A DNA stretch of 64,000 nucleotides from Caenorhabditis elegans (lineage: Eukaryota > Nematoda > Chromadorea > Rhabditida > Rhabditidae): positions 2,914,001 to 2,978,000 of the forward strand of contig NC_003282.8 in the NCBI RefSeq assembly GCF_000002985.6, written 5' to 3'. The notes under the pieces are model-generated. The model did not search any database. It saw only the letters and a program-made list of their open reading frames with translations, and was not told the DNA's origin. Positions 10,196-20,400 of this stretch are shown here, piece by piece. The position numbers and the translations under genes were made by a program. Numbering within the stretch: position 1 is the stretch's first letter; every line of letters begins with the position of its first letter.

Positions 10196-11690
10196 TTACT
10201 GACGAGCATAGTTCATCGTCCATTGTTTTGCAGTCTTAATCGCCTCGGCCTCATTCGTTTTCCATTGCTCGGCGACATCAGTTGCCAGTGGATCTTCCGG
10301 ATTTGGAGCCGAAAGAAGAGCCTGAATCGACAGAAGAACCGTGCGAATTTGAAGAGCCGGCGACCATTTATCTGAAAAATTGGGCATTTTTTTTCGAGAA
10401 ATTCATGTGAAAAAGCTCAAAATGAGCAGTTTTTCGAGATAATTCGCATTAAAATAGCCGAAAAATTGAACTTTTCTATGGATAATTTGATTAAAATGCG
10501 CAAAAAATGAGATATATCTATCGAAATGCTTTCTTTTGGAGTAATTTTTCGATAAAAATTGGAAAAAATGCGCAAAAATAAAGAAGTTTTCGAAGAAATT
10601 ACACGAAATTTGTAATTAAAAATCGAATTTTACTATCTCTCCATTGAAATTACTAAAAAATCAGATTTTTCAGCAATTTTAACAAGAAATTCGCTTTAGA
10701 ATGATTAAAAATAGCTAATTTCGATCATAAATTGAAAATGTCCCTCGAAAACTGGGGGTTCGCCGAAATTTTCGCAATTTTGAATAAAAATTGCCAAAAA
10801 AACGCCGTTTTCCGAGATTTTCGATGAAATTTGGTTAAAAATGCGCAAAAATGATACATTTTCGCAGTTTCTTTGAAAAAAATTTCACAAAAAGAGGGTT
10901 TTTTAAAATTAAATTTCGAGAAATTCGCATTCGAATGCACCTAAATATATTTATTAGAACAAAAAAAAACACGATTTTTCTCGAAATTTCGTCTATTTTG
11001 TCAAAAAACGCTCAAAATAAGCTGTTTTTGATCCATTTTTCCCATTAAAATGCGTAAAAATTCATATTTTTTGGATTATTTTCTCATTATGCGAAAAATG
11101 AGCATGAAATTCGGATTTATACGCTCAAAAAGAGCTAAATTTGATTTAAATATTAAAAAATACAAAAAATTCATCTAAACTCGTGAATATTGTTGAAAAT
11201 GGGCTGTTTTTCGAAAAATTTCAAGTAAAAATATCCAAAAAAGCTAGATTTCTGAATTTTATCAATAAATTTGTGTTAAAACAGTGTAAAAATAGCAAAT
11301 TTCGATGAAAATTCAGAAAATTCTCTAAAAATAATTGATTAAAACGCTAAAAACCGTTTTTTAAAAAATTTTTTCACTAATTTTTCAAAAAAAGGGGAAA
11401 ATCTATTCACCCTTGAGAATATCGAGACAAATTCTGCCGAGTTTATCAATATTCGGATGATAGATCTTTGTCATGAATCGAACTTTCGGTGCAGCCATCG
11501 GATACTCTTCCGGAAGGAAAAGCTCCAACTTGAAGACACCACCAGCAAATGGAGAATCGTCTGGCCCGGCTATCATGACATGGAAGTATCTGGCGTTGCT
11601 CTCGTCTGGATTTGCCGATATTCCGGGAACCGGATCCGCGAGAAGTCGTTGTGTCTCTTTGATGATTCGACGCGGAAGTTGCCCGGCCAT
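10196..11690 (-). CDS. ubc-13: Ubiquitin-conjugating enzyme E2, Ubc13/UBE2N orthologue
   Basis: Two exons, 11690-11411 and 10371-10196, encode 151 residues, the usual length for Ubc13. The protein starts [17 protein letters not shown] and contains the E2 fold landmarks: [12 protein letters not shown], the HPN motif in [16 protein letters not shown] with the active-site cysteine at about residue 87, and [16 protein letters not shown]. From family knowledge Ubc13 pairs with a Uev partner to build K63-linked ubiquitin chains used in signalling and DNA-damage tolerance; it is cytosolic and nuclear. The ATG directly follows TTTCTTGCAG, which fits a splice-leader acceptor. The single intron (10372-11410) is about 1.04 kb and AT-rich with no other feature. 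The 3' side runs straight into a large palindrome. Confidence 0.97.
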
Positions 11691-11691
11691 T

Positions 11692-13440
11692 CTGCAAGAA
11701 ATTTTATTGTGTGTTTTGGGGCTTTTAAGCTGATTTTTCTATTAGAAAAACGGATTTTTGAGTGCAAAATGGTGAAAACTGAATAAAAAAATATATATAA
11801 ATGTATAAATTTTGGCTGAAATAAAAGAAAAAAGACTAATAATTCAAGGTTTTTTAATTAAAAATCAAAGTTTTTTCTCGAAATATCGGAAAAGGGCCAT
11901 TTTCCGCAAAAAAAAAGTTAAAATATCTAATTTCCTAGGGGAAACTATGAATTTTTACTTTAAAAAACTGTTTTCCTCGAATTTTCAACGTAAACATCGG
12001 CCAAAAATCGATAAAATTGTGTTTTTGGCATTTCCAACCAAAAAAATGCTCGTTTTTAGCGATTTGGAATAATTTTTTTGGAAAAAAAAATCGATTTTGG
12101 TGCAAAATAATAGCAAAATTGGATTTTTGTGCAGTTTCCATGGAAAAGTGGAATAAATTTGATGGTTTTTGAGTGATTTTAGAGCTTTTCCCAGCGAAAA
12201 ACTGTTTTTCTGTTAAAAATTCAACAATTAGACGGATTTTTGAGTGCAAAATGGTGAAAACTGAAGAAAAAAATGTATAAATGTATAAATTTTGGCTGAA
12301 ATAAAAGAAAAAAGACTAATAATTCAAGGTTTTTTAATTAAAAATCGAAGTTTTTCTCGAAATATCGGAAAAATGCCATTTTTTTTAGTACAAAAAGTTA
12401 AAATATCTAATTTTCTGCGGGAAACTATGAATTTTTCAATTAAAAAACTGTTTTCCTCGAGTTTTCAACGTAAACGTCGGCCAAAAATCGATAAAATTGG
12501 GTTTTTTGTGATTTCCAACATTAAAAAACGCTCGCTTTTCACGATTTCGAATAATTTTTTTGGAGAAAAAAATCGATTTCGGTGCAAAATAATGGCAAAA
12601 TTGGATTTTTGTGCAGTTTCCATGGAAAACAGTGATGAAATCGCATATTTTTGCAGAAAACTGACATTTTGGAGTAATTTTAATCAAAAATAAACGCAAA
12701 AATGTGTATTTTTGACGTTTTTGGCATTACGAATTCGTTATTTTTGCGGAAAATCGATATTTTCAGCACCAAAATGTTGAAAAAGACGCGTTTTCTACGG
12801 GAGCTTTCAGTTTTTCATCTGAAAATATGTAAATTCACCGGTAGTTTGAGTGAAAAAATCAATTCAACAGTGAAATTTCGAAAAAATAGGATTTATGTGC
12901 ATTTCAGAGTGAAAATTGGCATTTTTGACGTATTTTCCATCAAAAATAATGCCAAAAACTGAATTTTCGACGTTTTGAGCATTTTGAAAACGCTAAATTC
13001 GAGAAAATCGATATTTTCAGCAAAAAAACGCTGTAAATTCTCGTTATCCACGCGAAATCTTAATTTTTATACTAAAAATGTATAAATTTAACGGTAATTT
13101 AAGTAAAAAATCAATTCCTTTGCGAAATTTTTAGAAAAATTGGATTTCTGTGCATTTCCCAACGAAAACTGTTATGAAATCGCATATTTTTGCGGAAAAA
13201 TCACATTTTTCGGTAATTTTAGTAGAAAATATCGCCGAAAATTGATTTTTCGGCGTTGAAAAAGCTGAAAATGGGTATTATTTTCCATTTTTACGTATTT
13301 TCCATCAATAATAACGTTTCGAAATCGATAAAATTGGTTTTTGGAGGTTTTTAAGGTGAAAATCGATATTTTCAGCCTAAAAATGCCAGTTTTCGACCGT
13401 AAATCTTCGAAAATCACATTTTTAAACTGATTTATTTCCT
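11692..13440. repeat. 482-bp tandem duplication with decayed further copies
   Basis: The unit starting CGGATTTTTGAGTGCAAAAT at 11751 recurs at 12233 with high identity to about 12690. From 12700 to 13440 motifs such as TTTGTGCAGTTTCC, 'GAAATCGCATATTTTTGC' and 'ATCGATATTTTCAGC' keep recurring in a degraded form, suggesting older copies. Open frames here are by-products of low complexity. It fills the gap between manf-1 and ubc-13. Confidence 0.8.
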
Positions 13441-13710
13441 GGAAAACCTAGAAAAAAGGTAAAATAAATTATTAAAAACCGGATTAGAACCGAAAAATTG
13501 GCAAACTGAGGGAAAATCAGGGAAAAAAGCTTCATTTGACCAGACCAGTGGGAGGAAGATGATGATGAAACACGAAAAAATTAAGGGGGGGGGGGGAAAT
13601 CAATAAATAAATTATTATTAATAAAAAATAGATTTCAACAAGTAAAATTGCAATAAAAACACACACGCTAAAAACACGATTATCACATGTAGAACGGCAT
13701 GAAAAAAAAA

Positions 13711-14418
13711 TCACAGCTCTTCTTTGACATATTTCGGCTTAAGCTCCTCGATGCGCTTGATGAGCTCGGCCTTCTCGGTGCATCCCTTGCACACCTCTCC
13801 CCACTCGCCGAGAATGTTTTTCAGCTCTTTCACGCGCATTTTCTTCAAATCGATCGTCTTCCAGTCGAGTGGCTTGTCTGTGAAATTTGGGGATTTATTT
13901 ATTTTTTTTTTTTGATTAAAAGCGAGATTATGCGCCAAACGAACCGTATTTAAGCTCACAAATCTGAGCATCCTTGCCCTTGAGCTTCTCCAAACAGACT
14001 TTTTCCGTTGGCATCGACCAACTGAGCGGCTTGGTGACCTCGTTCATGATGGAAGTGGCCGATTCTGGGAGTGCGCCGATGTAGAAGCACTGAAAATGGA
14101 TAAAAATTAAAAATTTTAAAGGAAAATTAGATTAAATCATTTAAATCTTTAAATCCCCTACAAATTTGTTCTCCTTGTTGCGAGTGGTCTCACAATGCTC
14201 TCTGATCACTTTTCCGATGGCATCTGGCTTGGATTTGTCGCCGGCCGGCACTTTTGCCATCACATCGTCCAGAACCTTTTTGCAGACTGAAAATTTCGCG
14301 ATTTTTTATTAGATAATTAAGTAATTAAGCTTTCTCAAATTTACAAACCTTCACATTGTGGAGCAGCAGCCGAGGCGACGACAATCACCAGGGAGATGAG
14401 AAGGACGAGTCGGCTCAT
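13711..14418 (-). CDS. manf-1: MANF/CDNF-family ER-resident neurotrophic factor
   Basis: Four exons, 14418-14349, 14286-14162, 14089-13945 and 13877-13711, give 168 residues. [19 protein letters not shown] is a signal peptide. The saposin-like N-terminal half carries the paired cysteines ([43 protein letters not shown]). The C-terminal SAP-like half contains [18 protein letters not shown] and the family's CKGC motif. The last residues KEEL act as a KDEL-type ER-retention signal. From family knowledge MANF supports ER proteostasis and neuron survival and is induced by the unfolded protein response. The start is set by the signal peptide and a TTTTTTCCAG acceptor a few bases upstream. Two TGACGT cores lie 180-250 bases upstream of the ATG. 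All key residues are present. Confidence 0.97.
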
Positions 14419-14595
14419 CTGCTGGAAAAAACAGGGATTATTACGGGGTTTTCAGGGCTCTGAGAGTGTAAATAGCGGGAAAACTGAAAAAAAAAACCAA
14501 CAAATTATGCAGAAAAATAGAATAAAAAGACAAAAGAAAGCGGAAAAAACGGAGAGAAAATAGAGAAAAAGCGAACGCAATTCGAGAAAATAAGC

Positions 14596-14664
14596 TGACG
14601 TGTTTGCGCGCACCGCGGGCGCGTCAGCACTCTCCTTGGCGCGTTTCTCGATGTGGACGTCAGC
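14596..14664 (-). promoter_or_regulatory. UPRE-like TGACGT sites upstream of manf-1
   Basis: A TGACGTG core lies at 14596-14602 on the plus strand, and a second TGACGT core, read on the minus strand, covers about 14658-14663. They sit in a locally GC-rich patch (14590-14670) in otherwise AT-rich DNA, 180-250 bases upstream of the manf-1 ATG. TGACGTG(G/A) is the known unfolded-protein-response element bound by XBP1/ATF6; here the next base is T or C, so the matches are partial. The function is inferred from position and the gene's known ER-stress induction. Confidence 0.45.
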
Positions 14665-14699
14665 GTTAACGTTGACTTTTGGAATTAATTTTGTAATTT

Positions 14700-15910
14700 A
14701 TTCGGGCTGATTCGCAGTGAAAAACGATATTTTCCATTGAGAAAACCTCAAAAATAGTTAGAAAATCGTATTTTCCAACTAAAATTAGCATTAAAGATCG
14801 CGGGAAACATGAAAATTTGCATAAAACTTCACTTTTTACAGGTTCGCAAAATTTAAAATAAAAATGTTTGAAAATCAGATTTTTTAAAAAATCTTTTCTT
14901 GGTCCAGAACGAAATTCAGGTCTCGCGTGGAAGGGATTTTAAAGTCGATTTGGCGGTTCCCGTGGAGATCGGGTCATGGTGCATCGATCAAAATACTTTC
15001 TTCTTGTATTATAGGTTTTGTACCATTTTCAGGGGGTTTTCCAGAATTTCCAGAACCAAAAAATCCAAGAATTACAAGAAAATTCGATTTGAAAACACTA
15101 AAAAGAAGAAAAAGCGATTTCGAATTCAAAACTACTACTGTAGAGGGGTACTGTAGTCTGAAAATTTGCACAGTTCGCGTTGGGAACACAATATATTCTA
15201 TTAATAGGCACATCTTGATAAAAACCTGGAATTTTTACGGTTAAAACTAAGTTTTTCAACAGAACATATTCGTGAACTTTCTTGATAAACTCGGTTCTAT
15301 TTACGTGAAATTTTTAGTTTTTAACAAATTCCACATTTTTATTATATTTAATGCCACGTCATCGCAAAACTAATATCGGAACATTGAGGTTAGTTTAACA
15401 GTTTTTTTTCAGTCGAAGAAAAGTTGTGAGTTTTTTTTCTAAAAACATTGTATTCTTTTTTGCTGATATGAGGGTTCTCGAAAAGTTGGTGGCCGAGTTT
15501 TCTTCTGCGCGGCCGCGAATAAATAATTTTTTTCAAAGAAAAAAATTAGATTGGCAGGATTTAATGAAATTAGTTTTGAAAATTTTCAGGTTACTTTTTG
15601 ACCATTATAAAATTTTTTGGTGGCCGAGTTTTCTACACCGTTTGAAAAATTAGTCCGTCGTCCCAACGCAAATAAACTGTGTCGTAAAGTTTGCCTTCTG
15701 AGAAAAATCTTTAGGGGTAAATATTTCAAGTTTCTGTGTAAATTTTTGACGCGGGAATTAAAATTTTTTCCCTTTTTTTCAAAGTTAGTTTAAAGATTTG
15801 CCCGTGTGGTAGAATTGGACTCATCTCACTAGATTCTCACTATAGGTTCAACCAAAATTTTACAGCTCTGCCCGCATATAAATTGTTCGGAAATTCAGAT
15901 TTGCATTGTA
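14700..15910. other. Intergenic, no gene recognised
   Basis: AT-rich, with short frames only. A 'ACAGCTCTGCCCGCATATAA' type segment at 15860-15905 has a relative at 17098-17140, so the nested palindrome that follows is flanked by a possible direct repeat. Confidence 0.4.
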
Positions 15911-16702
15911 CACTGCAACATTTTCCTCACGAGGGAAGAGGAAAAGTGGTTTCTAGGCCATGGCCAAGGGGCCGATAAGTTTCAGCGGCCATTTATCTTG
16001 CTTTGTTTTCCGCCTGTTTTCTTTCGTTTTTCATCGATTTTTTTCGTTTTTTCTTAATAAAACTGATAAATAAATATTTTTTGCAGATGCTAAAACAATT
16101 TCCAAGTAAAAAAATCATGTATTCAGTGGGCAAGCAGCGGTGAAAGTGGGCATTGTAATATAATGGATTACGGGAATACAAAACCTAAATTTTTTCTTAA
16201 ACATGATACATATGCTGCTTAAATGCTGAGACTACCTGATTTTCATAACGAGACCGCTGAAAAAGTTTTGAGGTTTCCAAAATTCAACTATTTTGGTGAA
16301 AAAGTCGAGATTTTCGCACAAAAAGTTGAATTTTGAAAACCTCAAAACTTTTTCAGCGGTCTCGTTATGAAAATCAGGTAATTTCAGCATCTAAGCAGCA
16401 TATGTATCATGTTTAAGAAAAAGTTTAGGTTTTGTATTCCCGTAATCCATCATGTTGCATTGACCACTTTCACCGCTGCTTGCCGACTGAATACATAATT
16501 TTTTTACTTGGAAATTGTTTTAGCATCTGCAAAAAATATTTATTTATCAGTTTTAATAAGAAAAAACGGGAAAAAGCTGTGAAAAGCAAAAGAAAACAGG
16601 CTCAAAACAAAGCAAGATAAATGGCCGCTGAAACTTGTCGGCCCCTCGGCCATGGCCTAGAAACCACTTTTCCTCGTCCCTCGTGAGGAAAAAGTTGCAG
16701 TG
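15911..16702. mobile_element. Palindrome nested in a palindrome (two hairpin elements)
   Basis: The outer arms start CACTGCAACATTTTCCTCAC at 15911 and return in reverse to 16702, including a shared TTTCTAGGCCATGGCC block at about 15949 and 16642. Inside, 16163-16450 is a second hairpin whose ends read ATGGATTACGGGAATACAAA and its reverse complement, with arms of about 130 bases and a short loop near 16300. The inner ends resemble family C ('TTACGGGAAYACAAAA'). One non-autonomous element has apparently inserted into the loop of another. Confidence 0.8.
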
Positions 16703-16878
16703 TAGCGCAACACAATTCCCTTGGAAAAATTCAAAAGAAATTCCTGGTTTCATGAAGTCTCTAACTTCTTTTGTGCACCAGAATTTCATTTTAGTCTAGT
16801 GGTTTTGTTTTTGAAAAATAAATAGGTTTTTTGTGATAAATGCACATTTTATCATATTACTTCTGGAATTTGCGGAAT

Positions 16879-16905
16879 TGCACATGGTGTCAGGCTGTCC
16901 CATTG
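16879..16905. repeat. End fragment of MITE family B
   Basis: The stretch ATGGTGTCAGGCTGTCCCAT matches one terminus of the family B copies at 53379 and 62459, but the body of the element is missing. Confidence 0.6.
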
Positions 16906-17479
16906 GATCTCGAGTTCTGTTGGAAGAATTTGAGATTTTATTAGTTGAAAATATGTATTTTTTGAGTCGCCATTACTTTTTTTGACAAGTTTTGAGAACG
17001 TCTCAGTACGAAATTTGGTAGTTTCTGGACTATTTTAGGGCTAAAAAAGCAAAAAAGCAAAGTCTCATAACATATTTCACACCTTTTTTGGTTTTACAGC
17101 CCTTCTTTTCTCCGCATATAAATCGCTCCGAAATTTAATTTGCAAATAAAAATTGTGTTTCTCGTGAGACAGACATGGCATTTTCCAGTGAAAAGTGCAC
17201 AAACAAATGGTTCAAAATACCAAAAAGAGTATAATAATTCCCTTTCCTCCTATCTATATTTGCGTCTGTCTCTTCCACCCCATAGAAACAGTGCCCCCCC
17301 TACCACCGCCCGCTGTGTTGCTGCTTCGTGGCTTTTCGTCTCTGCTTCTTTCAATTCTCTCACTCTTTTCTTCTCTCCCATGCCACGCCCCCACCCGTTC
17401 CTATCTCTGATTCGGAATCTTTTGAAGGCGACGACGTGGTTCTTCGAAGCCGCCAGCAGCACTACTCATCAAGGAATCC

Positions 17480-20400
17480 ATGTTCGTCGGCGTGTTTTAC
17501 GGTCTTGCAGCCGTATGTGGCCTGCTCTATTTTTACACACGATCCGCCACCGAGTCAAACGATGATCCAAAGTTTAAGAGCTTCCAGAGAACCTATCTTA
17601 TTGTGTATATGATGGCTGTTGGTAGGTTATTATTTTTTTAGTTTGGGGTTGCGGGGGATTTGGATTAGCGGGAAAACAGGTGATTGTTCGATTTTTTTGT
17701 TAGAATTTTTTCAATTTTTAGACCTTTTTTAGACCTTTTTTAAACCAACAAAAAAGGTTAAAGTCGTTAAAAACCACTCTTATAATGCTACAACGTCTAG
17801 AAATATCATTATAAAATTTTTCATAAAAATGTTGAAATTGTTTTATTTACAGTCAAAATGTGGTCAGTTTTAACTTATCATAATTAAGGGAGTCGACCAA
17901 AAAAAATTTTCCTTTGACGATTTTATATATTGAATGCATTGAAAGCATTTGTATTCAAACATTCTAGGAGTTCTAGGAACTTGAAATTTCTCAAAAATTA
18001 CATTTATTGGGAAATTTAGCAATTTACCAAAACTTTGACTGAAATATATTTAAAAAAAGCTAACTAAATTTTTTAAAAAGTTTAAAAAAATCCTAAAATT
18101 GGCTCCTCCCATAGCTTGGTTTTTGTGCTCAATTTTAATTATATTTTCCCTGAAGTTAAAAAAAAAAATCAAAGACCGAATCATTGTGTTAACATGAATA
18201 AAAAAAAAAGGATTTATTGTTAAAAACCACCAAACTTTTTTTTTCGAATATTTTCTTTGTATTGAAAACAAAATGTTCACATTTTTTGACTGCCAAATAT
18301 TTTCCCCCGAAATTGAAAAAAATGTACCCTTAGGCAGATATTTCTGTTATCTTTGGTTTTATGAAAAATTGTCAATTGACAAAATATGTATTATCTAATT
18401 TTCTTTATTTTTGTAGTTTGAAAATTTTTAATATCTCTAAAAAGAGCCGAGATATAAGCTTTCAAAGTTGAAGAATCAAGCCTAAAAAAGCCTAAAAATT
18501 TCAGCCGGTGACTGGCTCCAAGGACCTCATGTCTACGCGTTGTACGAGTCATATGGAATGTCTAAACATCAGATTGAAATTTTATTTATTGCCGGATTTG
18601 GGTCAAGTCTTCTCTTCGGAACCTTCATCGGATCGATTGCTGATAAGTTGTGAGTTTCGGGTTTTTTTTAGTTTGAAAGCCTGTAACTCGAGTACCCGTT
18701 GTGCTATCAAAATATTGTCAACTGCAAAAATATTTTTAAAAACATTTTCTATATTTTTGTAGTTGAAAGTTTTTTTGTACTTTTATTAGCCGCGGAGATA
18801 TGAGGCTTAAAGTTTTAAAAACTTAACTTTTTAAAAAATTTTTTTGAAAACTTGACCTTCATAAAAATAATCATAGCACAACTTCAAACTACAAATTAAA
18901 ATTTTTTGGCAAATAGGCACATTTTTATTGCCTATTCTGTTTCCATTGCCTACATGCCTATGTGCCTACCTACCACCGATTTTTTGCATTTTGGCATGAA
19001 TACCTAACCCAGTTTCCGTTAACTTTCAATAAACTAGTTTAACTTAACAGTAGGCACTAGGCAAGCACATGGTAGACACCAAGTAGGCAGGCAGGTAGGC
19101 TAGGCACTAAAATCACCTTTACATTACAGTGGTCGCCGCAACAACTGCCTGATGTACGCGATTCTGTACGGCGGAGCCTGCATCACCAAACACTTTGGAA
19201 ATATGCCGGTTCTCATGATTGGACGATTTTTGGGAGGAATCGCCACCTCGATTTTGTACTCTGCTTTCGAGTCGTGGCTCATTTTTGAGCACAATACGGT
19301 GAGCCTTCGAATCTGTACTTTTTCGGGTAGGCAGTGTACATGCCTACCTGTCTACCTTCCTTGTGCCTAGATGGCTTTGACTCTGGCGGTTGAAGTTAGG
19401 CACGGATATAGGCACTAGGCAGGCGGATTTTTGTGTAGGCCCAAGACTGATGTAGGCATATGTTCAGGCAGAAGCCTGTTGTTGGCCCAAGTGTAGGCAC
19501 TAAGCAGGCGGAAAAACTAATGCACAAATCTAGGTTTGAGGCAGGCGTACGTACGCATGTAGGTGTGAGCTCCACACAGGCATACCTAGATATCAGGCAG
19601 GCAGGTGTAGGCATATATATAGGCGCAAGACAAGGTACACATGGTGACACAAGGCACGCGTAGAAAGGCGTGTAGGCGCAATGCAAGTCAAGATAGGCGT
19701 ACAAATTTAGGCGCTAGGTAGACGCAGCTACGCCAGTAGGCACGAGGGATTTCCAGGTTCCCTTGGAGGTAGATGTAGGCACGATTGCAGGCACAGAGTA
19801 GGCGTGTAGGCATAAGGCAGGCGTAGGCTTCCTGAAAACTTTCCTATTTGTATTTGAAACCTGGAGAAGTCGAATTTAATGTTTAATGTGTGAGAAGAAA
19901 TAGAACACGAACCGGATCCGTTTCGTATTTTCCTCAAAAATCTCCTCCGAACAGATTTTAATCGCGTGCTATCGCGCAAGAAGATCGTAGTTCCACGGAA
20001 CAGAATAGAACGACACACTGAAAAAAAGAAAAAATAAAGGGCCCAGTCTGGGTCTTTTTTGAAAAATGTACAGTGGAGCGCACTTACTCAACCGAATATT
20101 TTTGCAGCGCGGATTCTCCGACTCTCTCCTGGGAACTGTCTTCTCCAATGCCGCCCTCGGAAATTCGCTGATTGCCATCATTTCCGGAGTTGCTGCTCAA
20201 TTCGTTGCCGAGAGATTTGGATTTGTGTTGGTTTTCAGAAAGTTTTCAGGCAAATTTATTTTTTATTTCAGTGCCCCATTCGACTTGGCCCTTTCTGTGT
20301 TGCTTATCATGGCTGTGATAATCATGAACACGTGGCCAGAAAACTATGGAAATGAGAAGGCACCAGTTAAGGAATCGTTCCAGAAGGCTACTCAGGCTAT

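Noticed and set aside
10700..11100. Frames of 60-70 codons in the ubc-13 intron
   Set aside because: F/K-rich low-complexity reads of A/T homopolymer sequence.
11411..14418. ubc-13 and manf-1 as an operon
   Set aside because: They are on the same strand but about 2 kb apart with a repeat array between; manf-1 has its own GC-rich upstream region and no close-spaced SL2-type arrangement is seen.
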